Origin: Arachis hypogaea
Taxonomy: Eukaryota; Streptophyta; Magnoliopsida; Fabales; Fabaceae
Length of the DNA stretch: 64,000 nucleotides
NCBI RefSeq assembly: GCF_003086295.3
Contig: NW_027255451.1
Location: forward strand, 1,363,554-1,427,553
Direction: 5' to 3'
Positions 45,393-57,440 of this stretch are shown one piece after another. The notes beneath the pieces were generated by a model. It saw nothing but the letters and a program-made list of their open reading frames with translations, ran no database searches and was not told where the DNA came from. The position numbers and the translations under genes are program-made. Within the stretch, counting starts at the first letter, position 1, and each line of letters opens with the position of its first letter.

Positions 45393-46934
45393 CAACACCA
45401 AACTTAAAGCTTGCTTGTCCCCAAGCAAGAAAAGAATTATGCTCAAAGGTTCTTTCAATTTTGAATGGATTTGAAGAATTACATGTTCTGTCCGGTGAGT
45501 GAAGTAATTAAGTGTCAGTGGGGTGAACTCTAAATCATATGCTCATGCAAGGGCTTCAGTGCTCACTAGTCCTCACATATTGGGAGTCTTAGGTCTTAGG
45601 ATTTTCATCCAAATGGTATCATGGAGATCTCTTTATATGTAGTCACCTTGAAGCAGCTTATAGTTTCTTTGCTTTGGCCTCGACTCTAAGTATCATGTCT
45701 CAAAGCGGCTCTTTAGATAAGCTTTCAATCAATACTCCTAAACCAGTTGGTTTTAAGGTATTAGGTGTTAAAGCACCCCTAAGGATTTACTTGCTCAAGC
45801 CTCTTTCTTTGACACAACTCAACCACAAGCATTTACTAGGCTAACAACTCTTTGAGTTTTGTTTCTTCTTTCTTTTTCTGCCTAGTAATTGATGCTCAGA
45901 GCCTTGGGCCATGTTCTTTTTGCTTTTGTATTTTCTTTATTTTCTTTTGTTTTGTTTGCTGCTTCTTGGATCAATAGATTTTTGAGAATCTCCACAATAC
46001 TTCTTTGAACTTCATGTCCTGCCTATGAGCTCCCATGCAAGTTTTTACAAGCATGCAACCTCAATGCATAATCATACAACTAGAACCACCACTTCTCCTA
46101 ATCTTTTGCTTGCCTCAAAATTGTTTAATTCCTCAATCCTTCTTTTCAAAGAACTTTCATGTGATGCAATTTTTGAACATTGAGTGCAAACAAGTTTTGA
46201 AGAGAAAAATGTTGTGAATGATCAAGCATCTTGCTTATTGAATTACAGAAAAAACTATGCTATGCAGGCAGGCAGGGGTATTATGTAACTTTCAATTTAG
46301 CAGCATCTGATACAAAATAATCACTGAACAATACAACCTTTTGGAGTTCGCTTGCTTTCCTCTTCCTCATCATCATTGCCGATCTTTACATTCCTCTTTC
46401 TTCCTTTTGATAGATGATGCTTAATCCTTCCAAAAGTTTGTATGGTACCCTGCAGTGATATTGAAAGTTGCTTGTTCCCCAAGCACTTAGAAACAATGAT
46501 TAGCATGCATGATTTATTTATGGGCTTTTGTACTTACTTTGGTGTGGGAACACCAAACTTAGTACCTTGCCAATGGTTTTCATGCATCAACTTAACCATG
46601 TGTAAAACTCTTTTTTTCTTTTTCAGAAGCAATAAAACTGAAAACTAGGAAACAGCAGAATAGTTAACTAGTTCATCCAACATGCTTGAAGCCAGCATTA
46701 TGCAGAAAGTGAGAATGTGTTTTATGATGGGATTTTGGTGGAACACCAAACTTAGAATCCTTCATTCTCCTTTAGATTGTTTTGGTGTGCAACACCAAAC
46801 TTAGCTTCTTTCAATATAGATAAAACTAATTAACCATTTTATTAAAATAGATATGAAGAGATGGTTACCTCCGGTTGGGTTGCCTCCCAACAAGCGCTCT
46901 TTTATTGTCACTAGCTTGACATCTTGCTCTTTGA
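45393..46934 (-). other. E4 noncoding 3' region with hairpin motifs
   Basis: The motif TTTAAGTTTGGTGTTG (minus strand) lies against the LTR at 45407-45393. Perfect hairpins lie at 46538-46557 (8-bp stem), 46734-46750 (7-bp stem) and 46781-46799 (8-bp stem), the same number and design as in E3. The conserved GGGAGGCAACCC block is at about 46890-46875. Between 45420 and 46530 there is only AT-rich, unrecognised sequence without a supported gene. Confidence 0.8.
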
Positions 46935-46988
46935 TTATGGAGGCTGGAAGTCATAATGCCTCAGTTTTTCTCCTCTTGCTGTAGGATT
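46935..46988 (-). pseudogene. E4 remnant of the gag-pol C-terminal end
   Basis: About 18 codons on the minus strand read 'NPTARGEKLRHYDFQPP' followed by TAA at 46937-46935. They correspond to the 'RGDKLRHYSHQPP' end of E2 and E3. Everything between this tail and the leader is deleted. This proves that E4 descends from a coding element with the same integrase-tail-like end. Confidence 0.8.
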
Positions 46989-47221
46989 CCTTTCCTCCAT
47001 GACTTGGGAGATTAGTGGCAGAAATTGCTTCTCTTGTGTAAGCAGGAGCATTGCATAGAGCTAGAAATTTCCAGGAAGACTTCACTTTGTTGCTAAAGCG
47101 AAGTTTCAGTTATCTCAGGCAAAAATTCAAACAGTTAGTGGGTTAATTGAAAATTAAAGAACAGAAAAGAAAAAGTGCTTGATCTAGATCTCCACTTCAC
47201 TTAATCATTGTCAATCTATTT
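46989..47221 (-). other. E4 leader and internal deletion junction
   Basis: From the primer site to about 47090 the sequence matches the leaders of E1-E3. Between about 46990 and 47090 it passes to unmatched sequence and then to the C-terminal coding remnant, marking the large internal deletion. No gene. Confidence 0.65.
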
Positions 47222-47242
47222 CAATCCCCGGCAACGGCGCCA
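47222..47242 (-). other. E4 primer-binding site, tRNA-Asp
   Basis: Minus strand TGGCGCCGTTGCCGGGGA, identical to that of E1, six bases inside the LTR. Confidence 0.92.
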
Positions 47243-48147
47243 AAAACTTGATCGTGTGGAAAACGATCCAACACAAAACTCACCGGCAAGTGTACCGGGT
47301 CGCATCAAGTAATAATAACTCACATGAGTGAGGTCGATCCCACAGGGATTGAAGGATTGAGCAATTTTAGTTTAGTGGTTGATTTAGTCAAGCGAATCAA
47401 GTGTTGAGTTGAGTGAAGGATGATTTCAGAAACTAAATTTGCTTGAAATGTAAAGGGGAGTGGGTGAATTGCAAGAAATTAAAGAGAACAGAAAACAAAA
47501 GTGCTGAATCTTAAACAACAAGAAATTAAATTGCAGAAACTTAGATTGCAAGAAATGTAAATGACTGAATCTTAAGGTGCAAGAAATGTAAATGGCTTGA
47601 ATTGTAAATGGGTTAGGGATGTGGAATTGCAGAAATTAAACACAGGAAAGTAAATTGCAACAATCAGGGAAGTAAAGGAGGAATTAAAATGAAACAGATC
47701 TCAACTGGAAACGTAAATTGCTTGAAGAAGCATTCAACAGAGAAATTAAAATGAAAACTCCAGATCTCAGGACCCAAGAGACTAGATAACCAAGTCTAGA
47801 TCTCAATGCCTTCCTAGATCCAATTTCAGAATTTAATTGCAAGAAAAGTAAAGATGCAGCAGTAGAAGAAAAGAAATGGAATCGCAACTTCTCAATGATG
47901 CAGTAAATCAAACAGAAGAAAATCTCAAGGTGAGATTGAGACAGAATTTCCTCAATTCTCCAACCCAAGATTCAAAACAAGTGTAAATGAAATGTAAAAC
48001 AAGAAAACTAAGAGGAAGAGAATTCAATTCTCCTTCCCCAAAGACTCAGAATCTCCAAAATAGCTCAAAACCAAAAGCTCTCTCCCAAAATTAATCAGTA
48101 AAAACTCAAAAGGAAAAAAAAGCTCTTAAAAACTTCAAATCCTAAGC

Positions 48148-48155
48148 TATTTATA
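48148..48155 (-). promoter_or_regulatory. TATA box of E4 5' LTR
   Basis: TATAAATA on the minus strand in GAAAGTGTATAAATAG, with the hairpin array starting about 130 bp upstream. Confidence 0.78.
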
Positions 48156-48285
48156 CACTTTCTTCAAATGATCATTAAGCCTTGAATTGGGCCTTTAGCC
48201 TTGATGGAATTGGGTTGATAGTAGCCTCTGTTGATTGCTCTTGGTGTTGGGAGGAAATCCATTAGTGAACCAAGCCATGAACCAT

Positions 48286-49050
48286 TCACGTTTGAGCCAA
48301 CGTTTGAGGCAAACGTTGACTCAAACGTTACTTGAGTGAGGCATTATGCAGCTAGGCCGTGTGCTGTCTTCCACGTTTGGCTCAACGTTTGAGGTCAAAC
48401 GTGAGCTCAAACGTGGACCTCCCTTCTTGTATGCTTCTTGGGGGCTACTTTGTCCTCTTATTGCGTTGTCAATTTTGTGCCCAATAGAGACTATTATATA
48501 TGGTTGGAAAGCTCTGAATGTCAGCTTTCTAACCCACTTGGAATCACCTCAATTGGACATCTACAACTCAAGTTATTCTTGTTTGAAGTATGCCCCTTCA
48601 TGCTGTTTGGTGCCAACATTTGACCTCACGTTTGAGTCAAACGTTGGCTCAAACGTTGCTGTGCCCAGGAGCTCCAACTCTCTTCTTTTTGGAGCCAACG
48701 TTTGACCTCACGTTTGAGGCAAACGTTGGCTCAAACGTTGCTGCCTCCAGGGATGCCATTTCTCTTCTCTTTGGCGCCAACGTTTGACCTCACGTTTGAG
48801 GCAAACGTTGGCGCAAACGTTGCCTTCCCAGGAGCTTCAATTCTCTTCTCTTTTGGAGCCAACGTTTGACCTCACGTTTGAGGCAAACATTGGCTCAAAC
48901 GTTGCTTTCCAGGAGCTTCATTCTTCAGCCAACGTTTGACCTCAACGTTTGAGGCAAACGTTAGCGTAAACGTTGGCTTTTCCCCAGGGTGTTCTTCAAC
49001 TGCTACTCACGTTTGAGTTGACGTTTGAGGCAAACGTTAGCTCAAACGTG
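48286..49050. repeat. U3 inverted-repeat array of E4 LTR
   Basis: At least seven units of GCCAACGTTTG - ACCTCACGTTTGAG-like spacer - CAAACGTTGGC. The example 48694-48704 with 48720-48730 is a perfect 11-bp stem. The longest such array in the window. The unit repeats roughly every 80-90 bp with short unrelated spacers. Confidence 0.9.
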
Positions 49051-51090
49051 AATTCCATTTTCTCACACTCATTCTTGCAACCTTCTTCCATAATGTTGGC
49101 ACACCTTTTGTTTCCTTTCTTCACCTACAAGTAATCAAAACAACCAATCAAAGTATCACAAAATTCACAAGGTTTATAAATCAATTAATTATCAACTAAA
49201 GTTGGCTTGAACCTCATGATTTTGTATCAATTAAAAGGTGGTTGATTGATTTAAGGAAACCAAGCAATTCCAATTCAAATGGCTAATTTATAATGCAAGA
49301 AAGTGCATAAAACTGAATGAAAATAAAAGAAAAAGGCTAGTGAAACTAGGCTAAGATGACTTGTCATCAGACGCTATCCCGAGGAGCACAAATAAAGGCG
49401 AGCCGTAATGGCCTCATCTTGGGCAAGCTCCTCCGGTTTTTTTTCAAAGTTTTTTCCGGTTTTCTTTTTTTTTTCTTTTTTTTTAAACGTTGTGCTGACT
49501 CTCGTTCTTTAAATGACGCTATCCCGAGGAAGACACCTAAAGGCGAGTCGTAATGGCTTCATTTTTGGCAAGCTCCTCCGTTTTTTTTCACAGTTTTTTT
49601 TCCGGTTTTTTTCCGATTTTTTTTTAACGTTGTGCTGACCCTCGTTCTTTATATGACGCTATCCCGAGGAGGACACATAAAGGCGAGCCGTATTGGCCTC
49701 ATCTTTGGCAAGCTCCTCCGGTTTTTTTCACAATTTTTTCCCGGTTTTTTTCCGATTTTTTTCCTGTTTTTTTTTTATTACGTTGTGCTGACTCTCATTC
49801 TTTAAATCACATTATCCCGAGGAGGACACCTAAAGGCGAGCCGTAATGGCCTCATCTTTGGCAAGCTCCTCCGGTTTTTTTTTCCACAGTTTTTTTTTCC
49901 CGTTTTTTTCCGATTTTTTTCAAAGTTTTTTTTTTTACGTTGTGCTGACTCTCGTTCTTTAAACGACGCTATCCTGAGGAGGACACCTAAAGGCGAGTCG
50001 TAATGGCCCCATCTTCGGCAAGCTTCTCCGGTTTTTTTCCACAGTTTTTTTCCGGTTTTTTTCCGATTTTTTTCAGAGTTTTTTTTTTTTTTTTTACGTT
50101 GTGCCGACTCTCGTTCTTTAAATGAAGTTGTCCCGAGGAGGACACCTAAAGGCGAGCCGTAATGGCCTCATCTTTGGCAAGCTCCTCCGATTTTTTTCCA
50201 AAGTTTATTTTCGCTCCATTTTTTTTTTTTTACGTTGTGCCGACTCTCGTTCTTTAAACGACACTATCCTGAGGAGGAGACCTAAAGGCAAGCCGTAATG
50301 GCCTCATCTTCGGCAAGCTCCTCCGGTTTTTTTCCACAGTTTTTTTTCCATTTTTTTTCCGAGTTTTTTTTTTTTTTTTTTTTTTACGTTGTGCTGACGC
50401 TTGTTCTTTAAATGACGTTATCCCGAGGAGGACACCTAAAGGCGAGCCATAATGGCCTCATCTTTGGCAAGCTTCTCCGGTTTTTTTCCAGAGTTTTTTT
50501 CCGTTTTTTTTTTTTTACGTTGTGCTGACTCTGGTTCTTTAAACGACGCTATCTTGAGGAGGACACCAAAAGGCGAGCCGTAATGGCCTCATCTTCGGCA
50601 AGCTCCTCCGGTTTTTTTTCCAGAGTTTTTTTTCCGGTTTTTTTCTGAGTTTTTTTTTTTTTTTTTTTTTTTTTTACGTTGTGCTGACTCTCGTTCGTTA
50701 AACGATGCTATCCTGAGGAGGACACCTATAGGTGAGCTGTAATGCCTCATCTTCGGCAAGCTCCTCCGGTAGTTTTCCACAATTTTTTCCGTTTTTTTCA
50801 GTTTTTTTTTTTTTTACATTGTGCTGACTCTCGTTCTTTAAATGACGTTATCCCGAGGAGGACACCTAAAGGCGAGCCGTAATGGCCTCATCTATGGCAA
50901 GCTCCTCCGGTTTTTTTCCACAGTTTTTTTCCGTTTTTTTTTTTTATTTTACGTTGTGCTGACTCTCGTTCCTTAAACGACGCTATCCTGAGGAGGACAC
51001 CTAAAGGCGAGCCATAATGGCCTCATCTTTGGCAAGCTCCTCCAGTTTTTTTCCAGAGTTTTTTTTCCGGTTTTTTCCGATTTTTTCCCC

Positions 51091-51130
<40 letters not shown>

Positions 51131-51857
51131 GTTGTGATGACTCTCGTTCTTTAATCGACGCTATCCTGAGGAGGACACCTAAAGGCGAGCCGTAATGGCC
51201 TCATCTTTGGCAAGCTCCTCCGGTTTTTTTCACAGCTTTTTCCCGGTTTTTTTCTGATTTTTTTTTGGGCTTTTTCCTGTTTTTTTTCTTTACGTTGTGC
51301 TGACTCTCGTTCTTTAAATGACGCTATCCCTAGGACGACACCTAAAGGCGACCCGTAATGGCCTCATCTTTGGCAAGCTCCTCCGGTTTTTTTCCGCAGT
51401 TTTTTTCCCAGTTTTTTCCTGTTTTTTTTTATCTTGTGCTGACCCTCGTTCTTTATATGACGCTATCCCGAGGAGGACACATAAAGGCGAGCCGTAATGG
51501 CCTCATCCTTGGCAAGCTCCTCCGGTTTTTTTCACAGTTTTTTTCCGATTTTTTTCCTGTTCCTTTTTTTTTTTACGTTGTGCTGACTATCGTTCTTTAA
51601 ATGAAGCTGTCCCGAGGAGGACACCTAAAGGCGAGCCATAATGGCTTCATCTTTGGCAAGCTCCTCCGGTTTTTTTCATAGTTTTTTTTCCTGGTTATTT
51701 TTCGATTTTTTTTTCTTTTTTTTTTTTTACATTGTGCTGACCCTCGTTCTTTATATGACGCTATCACGAGGAGGACACATAAAGGCGAGCCGTAATGGCC
51801 TCATCTTTGGCAAGTTCCTCCGGTTTTTTTCACAGTTTTTTTCCGATTTTTTTCCGG

Positions 51858-51888
<31 letters not shown>

Positions 51889-53709
51889 TTGCTGACTCAT
51901 GTTCTTTAAATGAAGCTGTCCCGAGGAGGACACCTAAAGGCGAGCCGTAATGGCTTCATCTTTGGCAAGCTCCTCCAGTTTTTTTCATAGTTTTTTTCCC
52001 GGTTATTTTCCGATTTTTTTTCTTTTTCTTTTTTTTTTTACATTGTGCTGACCCTCGTTCTTTATATGACGCTATCCCGAGGAGGACACATAAAGGCGAG
52101 CCGTAATGGCCTCATCTTTGGCAAGCTATTCCGGTTTTTTTCACAGTTTTTTTCCCGGTTTTTTTTTTTTGACGCTATCCCGAGGAGGACACCTAAAGGC
52201 GAGCCGTAATGGCCTCATCTTTGGCAAGCTCCTCCGGTATTTTTTCATAGTTTTTTTCCGGTTTTTTTTTTTTACGTTGTGCTGACTCTCGTTCTTTAAA
52301 TGACGCTATCCCGAGGAGGACACCTAAAGACGAGCCGTAATGGCCTCATCTTTGGAAAGCTCCTCCGGTATTTTTTCAAAGTTTTTTCCGGTTTTCTTTT
52401 TTTTCTTTTTTTCTTTTTAACGTTGTGCTGACCCTCGTTCTTTAAAAGACGCTATCTCGAGAGGACACCTAAAGGCGAGCCGTAATGGCTTCATCTTTGG
52501 CAAGCTTCTCCGTTTTTTTTTCACAGTTTTTTTCCTGGTTTTTTTCCGATTTTTTTTTTAACGTTGTGCTGACCCTCGTTCTTTATATGACGCTATCCCG
52601 AGGAGGACACATAAAGGCGAGCCGTAATGGCCTCATATTTGGCAAGCTCCTTCGATTTTTTTCACAATTTTTTTCCCGGTTTTTTTCCGATTTTTTCTGT
52701 TTTTTTTTATTACGTTGTGCTGACTCTCATTCTTTAAATCACGTTATCCCGAGGAGGACACCTAAAGGCGAGCCGTAATGGCCTCATCTTTGGCAAGCTC
52801 CTCCGATTTTTTTCCGGGTTTTTTTTTTTTTTTTACGTTGTGCTGACTCTCGTTCTTTAAATGAAGATGTCCCGAGGAGGACACCTAAAGGCGAGCCGTA
52901 ATGGCTTCATCTTTGGCAAGCTCCTCCGGTTTTTTTTCATAGTTTTTTCCCGGTTATTTTTCGATTTATTTTTCTTTTTTTTTTTTACGTTGTGCTGACC
53001 CTCGTTCTTTATATGACGCTATCCCGAGGAGGACACATTAAGGCGAGCCGTAATGGCCTCATCTTTGGCAAGCTCCTCCGGTTTTTTTCACAGTTTTTTT
53101 CCCGGCTTTTTTTTTTTACGTTGTGCTGACCCTCGTTCTTTATATGACGCTATCCCGAGGAGGACAAATAAAGGCGAGCCGTAATGGCCTCATCTTGGGC
53201 AAGCTCCTCCGGTTTTTTTTCAAAGTTTTTTCTGGTTTTCTTTTTTTTTCTTTTTTTTTAAACGTTGTGCTGACTCTCGTTCTTTAAATGACGCTATCCC
53301 GAGGAAGAAACCTAAAGGCGAGTCGTAATGGCTTCATCTTTGGCAAGCTCCTCCGTTTTTTTTCACAGTTTTTTTCCGGTTTTTTTCCGATTTTTTTTTA
53401 ACGTTGTGCTGACCCTCGTTCTTTATATGACGCTATCCCAAGGAAGACACATAAAGGCGAGCCGTAATGGCCTCATTTTTGGCAAGCTCCTCCGGTTTTT
53501 TTTATAATTTTTTTCCCGGTTTTTTTCCGATTTTTTTCTGGTTTTTTTTATTACGTTGTGCTGACTCTCATTCTTTAAATCACGTTATGCTGAGGAGGAC
53601 ACCTAAAGGCGAGCCGTAATGGCCTCATCTTCGGCAAGCTCCTCCGATTTTTTTCACAGTTTTTTTTTCCGGTTTTTTTACGATTTTTTTCCGAGTTTTG
53701 TTTTTTTTT

Positions 53710-53752
<43 letters not shown>

Positions 53753-55439
53753 GTTGTGCTGACTCTCGTTCGTTAAACGACGCTATCCTGAGGAGGACAC
53801 CTAAAGGCGAGCTATAATGCCTCATCTTCGGCAAGCTCCTCCGGTAGTTTTCCACAATTTTTTCCGTTTTTTTCAGTTTTTTTTTTTTTTACGTTGTGCT
53901 GACTCTCGTTCTTTAAATGACGTTATCTCGATGAGGACACCTAAAGGCGAGCCGTAATGGCCTCATCTATGGCAAGCTCCTCCGGTTTTTTTCCACAGTT
54001 TTTTTCCGTTTTTTTTTTATTTTACGTTGTGCTGACTCTCGTTCTTTAAACGAAGCTATCCTGAGGAGGACACCTAAAGGCGAGCCGTAATGGCCTCATC
54101 TTCGGCAAGCTCCTTCGGTTTTTTTCCACAGTTTTTTTTCCGGTTTTTTTACGATTTTTTTCCGAGTTTTTTTTTTATTTTTTTTTATTTTTTACATTGT
54201 GCTGACTCTTGTTCTTTAAATGACGTTATCCCGAGGAGGACACCTAAAGGCGAGCCGTAATGGCCTCATCTTTGGCAAGCTTCTCCGGTTTTTTTCCAGA
54301 GTTTTTTTCCGTTTTTTTTTTCTTACGTTGTGCTGACTCTCGTTCTTTAAACGACGCTATCCGGAGGAGGACACCTAAAGGCGAGCCGTAATGGCCTCAT
54401 CTTCGGCAAGCTCCTCCGGTTTTTTTCCCGAGTTTTTTTTCCGGTTTTTTCCCGAGATTTTTTTTTTTTTTTACGTTGTGGTGACTCTCGTTCTTTAAAT
54501 GACGTTGTCCCGAGGAGGACACCTAAAGGCGAGCCGTAATGGCCTCATCTTCGTCAAGCTCCTCCGGTTTTTTCAGGGTTTTTTTTCAGAGTTTTTTTTT
54601 TTTTTTTTTTAACGTTGTGCTGACTCTCGTTCTTTAAATGACGTTGTCCCGAGGAGGACAACTAAAGGCCAGCCGTAATGGCCTCATCTATGGCAAGCTC
54701 CTCCGATTTTTTTCAACAGTTTTTTTCAGTATTTTATTTTATTTTATTTTATTTTATTTTTTTTACGTTGTGCTGACTCTCGTTCTTTAAACGACGCTAT
54801 CCTGAGGAGGACACCTAAAGGCGAGTCGTAATGGCCTCATCTTCAGCAAGCTCCACCAGTTTTTTTTCCACAGTTTTTTTTTCCGAGTTTTTTTTTTTTA
54901 TACGTTGTGCTGACTCTTGTTCTTTAAATGACGTTATCACGAGGAGGACACCTAAAGGCGAGCCGTAATGGCGTCATCTTTGGCAAGCTCCTCCGGTATT
55001 TTTCCACAGTTTTTTCCGTTTTTTTTTCAGTTTTTTTTTTTACGTTGTGTTGACTATCGTTCTTTAAATGACGTTATCCCGAGGAGGACACCTAAAGGCG
55101 AGCCGTAATGGCCTCATATTTGGCAAGCTCCTACGGTTTTTTTCCACAGTTTTTTTCCGGTTTTTTTTCCGTTATTATTCAGGTTTTTTTTTTTTTTTTT
55201 TTGCGTTGTGCTGACTCTCGTTCTATAAACGACGCTATCCTGAGGAAGAGACCTAAAGGCGAGCCGTAATGGCCTCAACTTCGGCAAGCTCCTCCCGTTT
55301 TTTTCCATAGTTTTTTTTTCCGGTTTTTTTACGATTTTTTTCGAGTTTTTTTTTTTTTTTTTTTTTCGTTGTGCTGACTCTCGTTCTTTAAACAACGCTA
55401 TCCTGAGGAGGACAACTAAAGGCGAGCCGTAATGGCCTC

Positions 55440-57091
55440 ATCTTCGGCAAGCTCCACCGGTTTTTTTTCCACAGTTTTTTTTTTCGATTTTTTTTTCCGA
55501 GTTTTTTTTTTTTATACGTTGTGCTGACTCTTGTTCTTTAAATGACGTTATCACGAGGAGGACACCTAAAGGCGAGCCGTAATGGCCTCATCTTTGGCAA
55601 GCTCCTCCGGTATTTTTCCACAGTTTTTTCCGTTTTTTTCCATTTTTTTTTACGTTGTGCTGACTATCGTTCTTTAAACAACGCTATCCCGCGGAGGACA
55701 CATAAAGGCGAGCCGTAATGGCCTCATCTTTGGCAAGCTCCTCCGGTTTTTTTCACAGTTTTTTTCCCGGTTTTTTTTCGATTTTTTTTTCGGTTTTTTT
55801 TTTTTTTACGTTATGCGGAGTCTCGTTCTTTAAATGACGCTATCCCGAGGAGGACACCTAAAGGCTAGCCGTAATGGCCTCATCTTTGGCAAGCTCCATC
55901 GGTATTTTTTCACAGTTTTTTTCCGGTATTTTTTTTTTACGTTGTGCTGACTCTCGTTCTTTAAATGACGCTATCCCGAGGAGGACACCTAAAGACGAGC
56001 CGTAATGGCCTCATCTTTGGCAAGCTCCTCCGGTTTTTTTTCAAAGTTATTTCCAGTTTTCTTTTTTTTCTTTTTTTTTTTTAACGTTGTGCTGACCCTC
56101 GTTCTTTAAAAGACGCTATCCCGAGGAGGACACCTAAAGGTGAGCCGTAGTGGCTTCATCTTTGGCAAGCTCCTCCGTTTTTTTTTCACAGTTTTTTTCC
56201 CGATTTTTTTCCGATTTTTTTTTAATGTTGTGCTGACCCTCGTTCTTTATATGACGCTATCCCGAGGAGGACACATAAAGACGAGCCGTAATGGCCTCAT
56301 CTTTGGCAAGCTCCTTCGGTTTTTTTCACAACTTTTTTTCCGGTTTTTTTCCGATTTTTTTCCGTTTTTTTTATTACGTTGTGCTGACTCTCATTCTTTA
56401 AATCACGTTATCCCGAGGAGGACACCTAAAGGCGAGCCGTAATGGCCTCATCTTTGGCAAGCTCCTCCGATTTTTTTGAAGGTTTTTTTTTTTACGTTGT
56501 CCTGACTCTCGTTCTTTAAATGAAGCTGTCCCGAGGAGGACACCTAAAGGCGAGCCGTAATGGCTTCATCTTTGGCAAGCTCCTCCGGTTTTTTTTCGTA
56601 GTTTTTTTCCCGGTTATTTTTCGATTCTTTTTTCTTTTTTTTTTTTTACGTTGTGCTGACCCTCCTTCTTTATATGACGCTATCTCGAGGAGGACACATA
56701 AAGGCGAGCCGTAATGGCCTCATCTTTGGCAAGCTCCTCCGGTTTTTTTCACAGTTTTTTTCCCGGTTTTTTTTTTATTTTTTTCCGATTTTTTTTATTA
56801 CGTTGTGCTGACTCTTATTCTTTAAATCACGTTATTCCGGGGAGGACACCTAAAGGCGAGCCGTAATGGCCTCATCTTTGGCAAGCTCGTCCGGTTTTTT
56901 CTCCACAGTTTTTTTTTCCGGTTTTTTTCCGAGTTATTTTTTTTTTTTTTTTACGTTGTGCTGACTCTCGTTCTTTAAACGACGCTATCCTGAGGAGGAG
57001 ACCTAAAGGCGAGCCGTAATGGCCTCAACTTCGGCAAGCTCCTCCGGTTTTTTTCCACAGTTTTTTTTCCGGTTTTTTTACAATTTTTTAT

Positions 57092-57127
<36 letters not shown>

Positions 57128-57440
57128 GTTGTGCTGACTCTCGTTCTTTAAACGACGCTATCCTGAGGAGGACACCTAAAGGCGAGCCGTAATGGCCTCA
57201 TCTTCGGCAAGCTCCACCGGTTTTTTTGCACAGTTTTTTTTTCCGATATTTTTTCCGAGTTTTTTTTTTTTATACGTTGTGCTGACTCTTGTTCTTTAAA
57301 TGACGTTATCACGAGGAGGACACCTAAAGGCGAGCCGTAATGGCCTCATCTTTGGCAAGCTCCTCCGGTATTTTTCCACAGTTTTTTCCGTTTTTTTTTC
57401 AATTTTTTTTTTACGTTGTGCTGACTATCGTTCTTTAAAC
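55440..57440 (+). repeat. Higher-order repeat of about 1.76 kb in block C
   Basis: The monomers with GCAAGCTCCACCGG and then GGTATTTTTCCACAG occur at about 55441/55611 and again at 57201/57369, about 1.76 kb apart, with matching monomers between. Landmarks at 58081/59825 and 58361/60109 give about 1.75 kb for a second pair. Confidence 0.7.

Larger units (their letters stand above)
44866..49369 (-). mobile_element. E4: gutted Athila-type element, 3' LTR truncated
   Basis: Minus strand: 5' LTR 49369-47249, tRNA-Asp primer site 47242-47222, a short leader, a tiny gag-pol end remnant, a 3' region and a 526-bp piece of the 3' LTR (45392-44866). Gag and pol are deleted internally. The left end is an illegitimate junction within the LTR. 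The 526 bp shared by the two LTRs differ at only about three sites, so the element is young despite its damage. Target duplication cannot be verified because the left end is lost. Confidence 0.9.
47249..49369 (-). repeat. E4 5' LTR (2121 bp)
   Basis: Starts (minus strand) TGATGACAAGTCATC at 49369 and ends CACGATCA at 47249, a variant of the CATCA end. Contains a long U3 array (48286-49050), TATAAATA (48155-48148), degenerate repeats (about 47440-47680) and the U5 block (about 47280-47410). It directly abuts satellite block C. Confidence 0.93.

Noticed and set aside
49370..49374. GACGC right of E4 as its target duplication
   Set aside because: The left end of E4 is deleted, so no second copy exists to compare with. 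Not claimed.
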